Part shown: in pieces, positions 19,101-25,214 of the stretch | Layout of the letters: every line of letters begins with the position of its first letter | Numbering within the stretch: position 1 is the first letter of the stretch | Position numbers and translations under genes: made by a program | The notes under the pieces: model-generated | Seen by the model: only the letters and a program-made list of their open reading frames with translations | Told to the model about the DNA's origin: nothing | Databases searched by the model: none | Assembly: GCA_017454745.1 (NCBI GenBank) | Contig: JAFTCL010000079.1 | Coordinates: 1 to 48,030 of the forward strand | DNA from: Kiritimatiellia bacterium | Lineage (GTDB): Bacteria; Verrucomicrobiota; Kiritimatiellia; RFP12; UBA1067 | Length of the DNA stretch: 48,030 nucleotides | Reading direction: 5' to 3'

Positions 19101-19854
19101 ACGAATGTACGTGTTCTCGTCACCGTCCGCCTACAAGAAACTCGGATGGTTCGCCGCTCCGCTGCTCCTCATGTCAGACGGGTCGATTATCGCCGAAGAG
19201 GGCATTTTCACCCGCCCGTATGACGACGGGTCGGGGGACACGGAAGAAAACCCGGCCGAGGTTTACGGCGCACTCTACAGCGCCGCCCAAACGCTCGAGG
19301 ACTATTACTTCACCATCTCGTGCCAAGCCTCGGATGCCGTCGATCTGCAATACACATACCGCGAGGACGGCGAATCATGGGCCGATTACGTTGGCGCGAT
19401 GACGTTTGGAAACGGCGACACGTTCTTCAATGTCAACCTCAAGGGCGACAAGAATGGCGGGATTACGCTGGCGGAAAAGAGTCCCGCACCGTGGAATGCC
19501 GGCGGAGAGTGGAACTACTGGGAGGACAAGAAGGGTAACCCCATCACTGACCCCTCGCAGCTCTCCATCTCCTTCGCCAAGGCGACGGGGCTGTTCTCCG
19601 GCAAGGCGACGGTCTATTTCGACTACCACGACGGACAGCGCCTGCAGCACAAGACGGCCAGCCTTCCCTACAGCGGAGTCGTCCTGAAAAATGAGGAAGG
19701 GTGGCTTGACGGCTACGGCTCCGCCATCTACAAGGCCGCCAGAACCTACTTGCCTTGCTACGAGGGGGCGAAGGAAAAGAAATACACCCAGACCGTATCG
19801 CTGCCGGTAATTTTGGTGACCGGTTGCGATGATTGCGAATACGTAGAAGATTAA
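16171..19854 (+). CDS. giant exported protein with InlB-type repeat, putative-Ig domain and acidic tract
   Basis: I choose ATG 16171 (AAGAAAGGGAAA just upstream, then signal peptide MRIRSLVAGVLALAGSCMFA), giving 1,227 aa and a 19-nt gap from the previous gene. Residues about 213-290 match the InlB B-repeat/Listeria-Bacteroides repeat pattern ('VKFDPNGGGTAWD', 'RKGYIFAGWRTAKDGGE', 'TLYANW'). Two related W-rich segments flank it. A He_PIG-type domain lies near 690-760 ('LPAGLKFDAKTGVISGVP'). The C-terminal third holds the beta modules shared with the three upstream giants. Near residues 908-926 an Asp/Tyr-only tract encodes about ten Asp, a possible cation-binding loop. The C terminus carries CDDC. 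Probably a surface protein; role unknown. It is the last gene before a strong terminator. Confidence 0.75.
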   Translation: MRIRSLVAGVLALAGSCMFAVGAEKTYKISVTGGFVDDGLTSRSGLYAGDEVFASIDESKLYDKNGNEVNAFAKWTYTPATADLGAGFDPFFNPEVMVTMPNADVKLTANFVNGFAAYVCAEVETQGEAEPGDFYWSIDNGKTLIPFGDYRYPVKAGKVTVKFYDKTGNWRASDNTLMIDKRGSRKEGNVTIYDEPAEKYTFVTFVPVNNSTKVKFDPNGGGTAWDAFVANGYEFGELTIPSRKGYIFAGWRTAKDGGELVTESTICAPVLFAGQKTPTLYANWLQLKKLTLKDDSAAAEWYLSEEDFDPELYPIIMHSIFLTNPALENGGYLEGKGVMEVLPGARVTIAAESYLYDEKKDIELVFQKWTVTPANADFGPEFQVSRYSTELTMPSADVTLQATYVDESTCGWVYPEVQANSVNLGWDDETGEEITIDPPSEAFEWSPDGGKTWYKSGYWDEDGDWYEDDDTGEWYWVDYGRYWASQSVLLKKGTYTITWRSTDSRWTTADSGKKITINPYDEVSVSATFSFIPQVVVDVMTFEDGECALSPTGGTVTMNPKDGLVPIDKTITFTAKANKNYFFQGYALRKYWEYGYEFDGIAATWKPDGHYAREYYDPYLDTYESAQSLFEYNLSNIIDPNDLRVHVVAVFKALSAYSADDIKFVDWDDYEEEYVEIDSKDLYARTYCSVKYQVECGPMAFPLTYKLGGKLPAGLKFDAKTGVISGVPTKAGDTTVTVTATDPAKNSKSLTVNINVKPSAAWMFGDYRGLTYDGRPMGYQNQVSSVKPNGLLELSISATGKGTAKLITRAGTRSASGQLAWEPDEDDPEGDGLYWFETSETKDEEELYVDIYPDGSIDGYADSYLKSEDDWIGGHVYGMRQDKELLADSGFINQYYTAYLYAPTQEDPGYYDDDDYYYDYYDDDDDECSSGTGIGSGFGYLTVKTDAKGGAKVTGKLPDGQAVTLSALVLPIDAETARMYVFSSPSAYKKLGWFAAPLLLMSDGSIIAEEGIFTRPYDDGSGDTEENPAEVYGALYSAAQTLEDYYFTISCQASDAVDLQYTYREDGESWADYVGAMTFGNGDTFFNVNLKGDKNGGITLAEKSPAPWNAGGEWNYWEDKKGNPITDPSQLSISFAKATGLFSGKATVYFDYHDGQRLQHKTASLPYSGVVLKNEEGWLDGYGSAIYKAARTYLPCYEGAKEKKYTQTVSLPVILVTGCDDCEYVED

Positions 19855-19881
19855 CCCCCCGCTAGGCTAACCACTTAAATC

Positions 19882-19925
19882 ATAGGCGGCGGACGCCCTA
19901 AAAGGTGTCCGCCGCCTATTTGTAT
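19882..19925 (+). terminator. strong intrinsic terminator ending the giant-protein operon
   Basis: ATAGGCGGCGGACGCC (19882-19897) pairs with GGTGTCCGCCGCCTAT (19904-19919) over 16 bp with one G-U pair. The loop is CTAAAA and a T-rich tail follows. The A-rich loop and T tail fit rho-independent termination. Confidence 0.85.
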
Positions 19926-19937
19926 TTTGTCCCCAAA

Positions 19938-19989
19938 ACTAGAAACCTAGTAATTCTAGAAACCTAGACATCTAGAAAATCCAGAAAAC
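19938..19989. repeat. CTAG-rich intergenic repeat, copy 1
   Basis: Five CTAG tetranucleotides occur in about 40 bp, mostly within CTAGAAACCTAG and TCTAGAAA units. CTAG is usually rare in bacterial DNA. A related cluster lies at 26845-26881 next to dsbD. Both sit directly beside the 3' end of a gene or its terminator. Confidence 0.6.
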
Positions 19990-20017
19990 CCCGGTTTGTC
20001 TGCCATTTGTGTCCCAC

Positions 20018-20036
20018 TTGTCCCAAACTGTGACAC
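20018..20036 (+). promoter_or_regulatory. possible activator site upstream of the Hsp20 promoter
   Basis: TTGTCCCAAACTGTGACAC contains the inverted pair TGTC-N9-GACA (20019-20035). Several further TGTC/TGTCCC words lie around it. It is about 65 bp upstream of the sigma-54-like element, a suitable place for an enhancer-binding protein. The arms are short, so this is tentative. Confidence 0.3.
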
Positions 20037-20085
20037 TACTGTCTCTTTTTGTCTCTATTTTGGGGCTGGGACGGGGGTGACGGCA

Positions 20086-20103
20086 TTGGCACGGGGTGTG
20101 CAT
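20086..20103 (+). promoter_or_regulatory. sigma-54-like -24/-12 promoter of the Hsp20 pair
   Basis: TTGGCACGGGGTGTGCAT matches the sigma-54 consensus (TTGGCACGrnnnTTGCWT) at the invariant GG and GC with correct spacing. The one clear mismatch is G for the first T of TTGC. Transcription would start near 20113, leaving a short leader that still contains the AAAGGAG at 20117-20123. No comparable sigma-70 promoter was seen here. Confidence 0.6.
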
Positions 20104-20130
20104 AACACTGTCGAAGAAAGGAGTTCTAAG

Positions 20131-20544
20131 ATGAACACACTGATAAACATGGATCCGTGGGGTATTTTGGATGACCTGTTCAACGTCAATTCAAGGACGT
20201 TCAGGGACATGAGGGCACGCGCAGCGGGGCGGTTTCCGCCTGTGAACGTGTTCTATGATGACGATGCCATCATTATTGATATGGAGTTGCCGGGAAAAAC
20301 CGCGAAAGACATCAGCCTCTCGCTGGAACCGCAGGCGGTTGTGATTGCGGACAAACCAGCCGAAACCACCGACGCCGAGACCGGCAAACCCGTGGCCACG
20401 CGGCCGGCCTGGTCGCGGCGGCTGGACCTTCCGTTCCGCGTCAACGCCGATAAGGCGAACGCCAAATTCACCAATGGCATTCTGCGCGTGGAGCTGCCGA
20501 AGGCCGAGGCCGACGGCGTCAAGCGCATTGCGATTGAGGGCTAA
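20131..20544 (+). CDS. Hsp20-family small heat-shock protein (first of two)
   Basis: The 137-aa product has an alpha-crystallin core: 'PPVNVFYDDDAIIIDMELPG' begins the domain and 'FTNGILRVELPKAE' gives the conserved G-I-L-x-V-x-L-P end. It acts as an ATP-independent holdase that keeps unfolded proteins soluble in the cytoplasm. I place the start at ATG 20131, 7 nt after AAAGGAG; an upstream in-frame ATG at 19996 would run through the promoter region. The C terminus ends 'RIAIEG', a form of the I-x-I oligomerisation motif. A second Hsp20 follows after 21 nt, so the two are probably co-transcribed and may form mixed oligomers. The sigma-54-like promoter upstream suggests stress control through an enhancer-binding activator. 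Confidence 0.9.
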   Translation: MNTLINMDPWGILDDLFNVNSRTFRDMRARAAGRFPPVNVFYDDDAIIIDMELPGKTAKDISLSLEPQAVVIADKPAETTDAETGKPVATRPAWSRRLDLPFRVNADKANAKFTNGILRVELPKAEADGVKRIAIEG

Positions 20545-20565
20545 CAGAGAGAAAGGAGCTTTGAA

Positions 20566-20901
20566 ATGAACGAGGAAAAATTTGTGGTGCCGAATGCGTT
20601 CCTTACTGAGAAGCCGGAGGGATACGAGCTGAAGATCCAATTGCCGGGCATCGGCAAGGAAGACGCCCAGCTGCATGTTGAGGGCAAAACCCTTACGCTG
20701 AAGACTCACGCCAAGTACCAAAACCCGGCGGGGTTTAAGAAGGTGGTCGCGGAGTTCGACCGCGCCAATTACGCGATGAGCGTCGATCTGCCCGAAATGG
20801 CGGATGTTTCCACGCTCAAGGCGAAACTGGAGAACGGCGTAATGACCGTGACGATCTGCAAGCGTCCGGAGACCCAGGCGAAACAGATCGAGATACTGTA
20901 A
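20566..20901 (+). CDS. Hsp20-family small heat-shock protein (second of two)
   Basis: This 111-aa protein is a short alpha-crystallin-domain protein: 'EKPEGYELKIQLPGIGKEDA' opens the domain and 'LENGVMTVTICKRPE' is its conserved end. It lacks most of the usual N-terminal arm. It ends in 'KQIEIL', which supplies the I-x-I/L motif that docks into neighbouring dimers. GAAAGGAG precedes ATG 20566, and the gap to the first Hsp20 is only 21 nt. Such tandem divergent Hsp20 pairs are common in bacteria, and the two likely cooperate. A strong terminator follows at once. Confidence 0.9.
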   Translation: MNEEKFVVPNAFLTEKPEGYELKIQLPGIGKEDAQLHVEGKTLTLKTHAKYQNPAGFKKVVAEFDRANYAMSVDLPEMADVSTLKAKLENGVMTVTICKRPETQAKQIEIL

Positions 20902-20917
20902 CCGCGGCTTTCGCGGC

Positions 20918-20953
20918 AAAGCCCGGCGCGCCGGCAGCGCGCCGGGCTTTTTT
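20918..20953 (+). terminator. intrinsic terminator after the Hsp20 pair
   Basis: AAAGCCCGGCGCGC (20918-20931) pairs perfectly with GCGCGCCGGGCTTT (20937-20950) around CGGCA, followed by more T. The 200 bases after it, up to the transporter, hold a 7-bp inverted repeat (GTCTAAT 20967 / ATTAGAC 21002) and a weak promoter-like pair (TTGTTC 21009, TATATA 21031). Confidence 0.9.
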
Positions 20954-21155
20954 ATTCCGCCACGCAGTCTAATCCTGCTTCGACCTTGCGGCTAGACGGC
21001 AATTAGACTTGTTCCTACACGTAATCTCATTATATAAAAAGCGGCGATGACGTTTTTATTGCATCGCAAGTCCGGCCAAAAGCGGGCTTTTGGTTTGCAA
21101 TCCCCCGCCTTGGTGTGGTACGATTACCGCAGTCAACAACAAAAAGAGGGCAACG

Positions 21156-22922
21156 ATGACCAGCAGCAATAAAAAATCCGACCGCAATCAACCCGAATCC
21201 GGGCGAAAACTGCCCATTCCCTACATCCCGGCCTCGGAGAATCCCCGCGAGATCACCGTCACCTCGATTCTGCTGGGCATCCTGCTGGCGGTGGTGTTCG
21301 GCGCGGCCAACGCCTACCTGGGACTGCGCGTGGGGCTGACCGTGTCGGCGTCGATTCCCGCCGCCGTGGTCTCAATGTGTCTGCTCCGGATGGTGTTGCG
21401 GCGCGATTCGGTGCTGGAGAACAACATCGTGCAGACCATCGGCTCGGCCGGCGAATCGCTCGCCGCCGGGGCGATCTTCACCATGCCGGCGCTGTTCATG
21501 TGGGCGAGCGAGGGCAAAACCACGCTGCCGGGCTTCCTGCCTGTGACGGTGCTGGCACTGGCGGGCGGAGTGCTGGGGGTGCTGTTCATGGTGCCGCTCC
21601 GCCGCCCGCTGATCGTGGACGAGCACGACAAACTGATTTACCCGGAAGGCACGGCATGCGCGGACGTGCTGTTGGCCGGCGAGGAGGGCGGCAGCGGGGC
21701 AAAAGGCATCTTGGCCGGACTGGGCGTGGCGGCGGCCCTGAAAATGGTGACCGACTGGTTCAAGTGGATTCCGTCCGCGGTGTCGATCCCGGTAAAGACG
21801 GTGCGCGGCGAACTGGGGCTGGACGTCTCGCCGGCGCTGCTCGGCGTGGGCTACATTGTCGGCCCCCGGATCGCCACGCTGGTGTTCGCCGGCTCGTTCT
21901 TCGGCTGGATGGTGCTGATCCCGTGTTTCGCGTTCTGGGGCGATGCCGACCTCTACGCCAAGGCGGGCGCGACCGGGATCTGGAAAGAGTACGTGCGGTT
22001 CATCGGCGCGGGCGCGATCGCGGCCGGCGGCTTTTTCTCGCTGTTCCGGTCGATGCCAGTGTTTTTCCGCTCCCTGCGCCAAAAGCGCGGCGGCGCCTCC
22101 GGCGGCGGGGATGCCGAGCTGCGCACCGGGCGCGACCTGCCGCTTAAGCGGGTGCTAATCGGCATTGTCTGCGTGATCGCCATTCTCGCCGCGCTGCCTG
22201 CCGCCCCGGTGGGCATCGGCGGGGCGCTCCTGATCGCGCTGTTCGGCTTTATGTTCGCGGCGGTGTCGGCCCGCATGGTCGGGTTCGTCGGCAGCTCAAA
22301 CAACCCGATCTCCGGCATGACCATCGCCACCGTGATCGTTTGCGCGTTCGCGCTGAAATCGACCGGCACTGTGGGTTCGGCGGGGCTTACCGCCACCATC
22401 GCCATCGCCTCGGTGGTGTGTATCACCGCCGCCATCGCGGGCGACACCGCGCAGGATCTGAAAACCGGATTCCTGCTCGGGGCCACGCCCTGGAAACAGC
22501 AGCTGGGCGAACTGGCCGGGGTGGCGGCTTCGTCGCTCGCGATCTGCGGGGTGCTGTATCTGCTCCACGCGGCGTGGGGCTTCGGCAGCGACTCCATCCC
22601 CGCCCCGCAGGCGACGCTGATGAAAATGCTTACCGACGGCGTGATGGGCGGGCAGCTGCCGTGGGAACTGCTGGCGGTGGGCGCCATGCTGGCGGTAGTG
22701 CTGGAAATGCTTAAGGTTCCGGTGATGCCGTTCGCGATCGGGCTGTACCTGCCGATCCGCCTGAACGCCACCATCATGCTCGGCGGGCTGCTCCGCGTGG
22801 CGTTCCAGCGCTGGCAGAAAACGCGCGAGGACGGTTTTACGCTGGTCTCCGCCGGACTGATCGCGGGCGAGGGGATCGCCGGTATCGCGCTGGCAATCAT
22901 CACGCTCTGTTGCAAACGCTAA
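21156..22922 (+). CDS. OPT-family oligopeptide (or metal-chelate) transporter
   Basis: The 588-aa product is almost entirely hydrophobic, with about 14 likely membrane segments. The opening 'ENPREITVTSILLGILLAVV' and 'GAANAYLGLRVGLTVSAS', then 'TIGSAGESLAAGAIF', are typical of the OPT/YSL family, which imports oligopeptides or metal chelates by proton symport. 'GSSNNPISGMTIATVI' is a further conserved block. I place the start at ATG 21156, after AAAGAGGG; 22 extra codons upstream would be polar and unsupported. Family members are usually 600-680 aa, so this is slightly short but appears complete. A secreted glycosidase-like gene follows after 14 nt, suggesting co-transcription and a nutrient-uptake role. 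Confidence 0.88.
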   Translation: MTSSNKKSDRNQPESGRKLPIPYIPASENPREITVTSILLGILLAVVFGAANAYLGLRVGLTVSASIPAAVVSMCLLRMVLRRDSVLENNIVQTIGSAGESLAAGAIFTMPALFMWASEGKTTLPGFLPVTVLALAGGVLGVLFMVPLRRPLIVDEHDKLIYPEGTACADVLLAGEEGGSGAKGILAGLGVAAALKMVTDWFKWIPSAVSIPVKTVRGELGLDVSPALLGVGYIVGPRIATLVFAGSFFGWMVLIPCFAFWGDADLYAKAGATGIWKEYVRFIGAGAIAAGGFFSLFRSMPVFFRSLRQKRGGASGGGDAELRTGRDLPLKRVLIGIVCVIAILAALPAAPVGIGGALLIALFGFMFAAVSARMVGFVGSSNNPISGMTIATVIVCAFALKSTGTVGSAGLTATIAIASVVCITAAIAGDTAQDLKTGFLLGATPWKQQLGELAGVAASSLAICGVLYLLHAAWGFGSDSIPAPQATLMKMLTDGVMGGQLPWELLAVGAMLAVVLEMLKVPVMPFAIGLYLPIRLNATIMLGGLLRVAFQRWQKTREDGFTLVSAGLIAGEGIAGIALAIITLCCKR

Positions 22923-22936
22923 CCCAAAGGCCGAAT

Positions 22937-24268
22937 ATGAAAAAATCCGCAGTTTTTTTAACCGTAGCCGCGTTAGCCGTCCTGAGAGTGGCGGCAGCCG
23001 CCACCCCGATGGAACTGGAGTTCCGCCGGGCTTGGCAGGGGCGCTTTGTATTTGACCAGGAAATCGACTTCCCGGAGGGCGTGACCTTCCTGCCCGCAGC
23101 GCACTACGCTACCGAAATCAAATCGCTGCCCGCAGCGATCCGGATCGAGACCAACGACGGCAGGGAGATCGCCAGCTACGCCGCGCCGACCAACGTCGCC
23201 CCGCCGTTCACCATGCATTTGGCGCTCACCTGCCTGCACCGGCCAGCGGTGTTCGCGACCAAGGACGGCGCAACGCGGCTCAGCCGCATCGACAACCTGC
23301 CGGAAGGGTTCGATCCCCGGCCGAAGGACAACCTCACCCAGCTCCGCGTCCGCGGTTCCGGCGGCGCGGGAAAGGTGCGCGCCACTATCTCCGCCGGGGT
23401 CGGGCAAGCCGACGTGAGGTTCGTGACCCGCGGCCGCGAGAACGCGCTCTACTGGGAGGGCGGACGGCTCTTTTTCACCTTTTCCGCCCGTTTTTACGGC
23501 GCCTGCCAAGCCGTGGCCAGCATCGACCCGCGCACCCTGGACATCCGCTACGAGGGGGAAATCCTCTTTGACTACGGTGACGGTGTCCTGCGCAACGATT
23601 TGGCCGCGCACCTGTTTTTCGACGAAGAGGCCGACGAGTGGCGCGGCTGGGCGTCCAACTTCTCCACCGGCAGCAACGCCCTTTCCGCCCGCGCCAAAGG
23701 CGGGCTGAACGCGGTATGGAGCAAAAAGGCCCCGCTGCACGGGCTGAACGTGATGTCGGCCAAATCGCTGAACCTCGACGGCATGAACGAAGACCCGTCG
23801 GGCATCTGGGACCCGGAGGCGAAGAAATGGCGGCTGCTGGTGTCGAACTTCACCAAGGGCGGGATCCGGGCGATGATGCTGGAGAGCGACCGCTGGGACG
23901 GGCCGTTCGCGCCGATCACCGGCACCGTAAGCGAGGATTCCACCGGTACCACCATCCAGTGGATGAACGGTCGGCGCTACTGCTTCGTCGGCAGCGCCGC
24001 GCACGCCCTTCACGTTTACTCCTACCCCAAGCTGGAGCTGTTGGGCAAACTAAAGCTGCAACCGGAACCCTGGGGCGACACCGCGCTGCAAACCCCGTGG
24101 GGCGTGATGCGTACCGGCAACTCCCGGGTCTGGCCCTGTTTCGCCGAGCTGCCCGCCGGCTACCCGCAACGCTACCTGCTGATCACCATGGACCGGATTA
24201 ACGTGCCGGGAATGCCCAAACCCAACTGGACTTACGGCGGGCTGCACGTTTACACTGCGGAAAAATAG
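22937..24268 (+). CDS. exported five-bladed beta-propeller protein, glycosidase-like
   Basis: A 443-aa protein with signal peptide MKKSAVFLTVAALAVLRVAAA. After an N-terminal beta region, repeated blades carry 'YWEGGRLFFTFSARF', 'DLAAHLFFDEEADEWRGWAS', 'DPSGIWDPEAKKWRLLVSNF', 'MLESDRWDGPF' and 'TTIQWMNGRRYCFVG'. This pattern of a question about what is seen per blade, with Asp/Glu near the blade starts, resembles clan GH-F/GH-J (GH43, GH32 and relatives). I cannot name the family or confirm the catalytic acids. It may be a glycosidase acting outside the cytoplasm or a catalytically dead sugar-binding relative. The start at 22937 gives the signal peptide at the N terminus; an earlier ATG (22910) overlaps the transporter gene. 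Confidence 0.6.
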   Translation: MKKSAVFLTVAALAVLRVAAAATPMELEFRRAWQGRFVFDQEIDFPEGVTFLPAAHYATEIKSLPAAIRIETNDGREIASYAAPTNVAPPFTMHLALTCLHRPAVFATKDGATRLSRIDNLPEGFDPRPKDNLTQLRVRGSGGAGKVRATISAGVGQADVRFVTRGRENALYWEGGRLFFTFSARFYGACQAVASIDPRTLDIRYEGEILFDYGDGVLRNDLAAHLFFDEEADEWRGWASNFSTGSNALSARAKGGLNAVWSKKAPLHGLNVMSAKSLNLDGMNEDPSGIWDPEAKKWRLLVSNFTKGGIRAMMLESDRWDGPFAPITGTVSEDSTGTTIQWMNGRRYCFVGSAAHALHVYSYPKLELLGKLKLQPEPWGDTALQTPWGVMRTGNSRVWPCFAELPAGYPQRYLLITMDRINVPGMPKPNWTYGGLHVYTAEK

Positions 24269-24289
24269 GCGGGACAACTTGTTTAGCCA

Positions 24290-24318
24290 TTGACTTTCCG
24301 CCGTCCAAATGGCATAAT
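24290..24318 (+). promoter_or_regulatory. sigma-70 promoter of the zinc-ribbon/EIIA gene
   Basis: TTGACT (24290-24295) and CATAAT (24313-24318) are separated by exactly 17 nt. The spacing is ideal and each box has one mismatch to consensus. It lies in the 103-nt gap before the gene at 24372. Confidence 0.75.
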
Positions 24319-24371
24319 GGGAAGAAATGACAGGGTGGAATTGTTGCCATTGCCCTGTCTAGGAGGATTTT

Positions 24372-25205
24372 ATGCAAGGATTGATCAACCATTTGAACCA
24401 GTTGCAGGATCTGGTGCTGATCCGCGACGAGCACCGCGCCACCGGGGACGGCACCCATCTGGACCGCCTCAACGATGCCATCGACGAGCTTACCGACAAG
24501 CTGCCGCCGGAGGTGAAGTCCCTTTACCAGCGGCTTTACACCAAAGACCACCTGGTGACCGCCCCCATGTACAACGGCTGCTGCTCCATCTGCGGAATGC
24601 GGCTGCCCATCGCCCAAGTGCAGGCGGTGCGCCTCTGCAAGCAGCTCCAGAACTGCCCGAACTGCGCCCGCATCCTCTACGAAGAGAACGACGCGCCGCA
24701 CTGGGTGGGCGAAGCCCCCAGCCGCACCGCGCCGCGCAAATCCGGCATCTCCCGCTTCTCGGCGGAGTCGCTGATGGTCGCCGATTTGAAGGCCGCCAAC
24801 GGCGCGGACGCGATCCGCGAGCTGGCAACCCTGATGGAGAAAATGAACTTCATCTCCAACGCCGACAAACTGGTGATGTCCGCCCTGGAGCGCGAGGCGG
24901 TGTTGAGCACCGCGATGGAGAACGGAATCGCTTTCCCGCACGTGCGCGGCGTCGAAGGCGGCGGCCTGACACTGGCGCTCGGCATCTCCAAGAAGGGTAT
25001 CCCCTTCGACGATGCCGGCACTATGGTCAACATCGTGTTTTTCACCACCATCCCCACGGCGGTAGGCCCGTTCTACCTGCACCTGATGGCGGGACTCACC
25101 GAGTCGTTCATGAAGGCGGCAAACCGCGAGGCGGTGCTGGCGGCCGAAGATTCCGCCCAACTCTGGAAAGCACTCACCAAAGCCACCCGCCACTCGGTAA
25201 AATAA
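24372..25205 (+). CDS. C4 zinc-ribbon protein fused to a PTS EIIA type-2 (fructose/nitrogen) domain
   Basis: This 277-aa cytoplasmic protein has two parts. Residues 1-60 are helical and probably coiled. Residues 70-100 form a C4 zinc ribbon with C71-x2-C74 and C95-x2-C98 ('CSICGMRLP', 'NCPNC'), as in the zf-RING_7-type family. Residues about 128-277 match a PTS EIIA-2 domain. 'GIAFPHVRG' holds the expected phosphorylatable His190, and 'LALGISKKGIPFDD' matches the usual 'G.S..GI.FD' block. A PTS EIIA accepts phosphate from HPr and often regulates other proteins in the PtsN class; no EIIB, EIIC, EI or HPr gene is in the window, so a regulatory role is likelier than transport. AGGAGG lies 6-11 nt before the ATG. 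dsbD follows after 9 nt. Confidence 0.85.
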   Translation: MQGLINHLNQLQDLVLIRDEHRATGDGTHLDRLNDAIDELTDKLPPEVKSLYQRLYTKDHLVTAPMYNGCCSICGMRLPIAQVQAVRLCKQLQNCPNCARILYEENDAPHWVGEAPSRTAPRKSGISRFSAESLMVADLKAANGADAIRELATLMEKMNFISNADKLVMSALEREAVLSTAMENGIAFPHVRGVEGGGLTLALGISKKGIPFDDAGTMVNIVFFTTIPTAVGPFYLHLMAGLTESFMKAANREAVLAAEDSAQLWKALTKATRHSVK

Positions 25206-25214
25206 CTTTTCGCT

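Noticed and set aside
20954..21155. tRNA or small RNA gene in the gap before the transporter
   Set aside because: I found no cloverleaf pattern; only a 7-bp inverted repeat and a weak promoter-like sequence.
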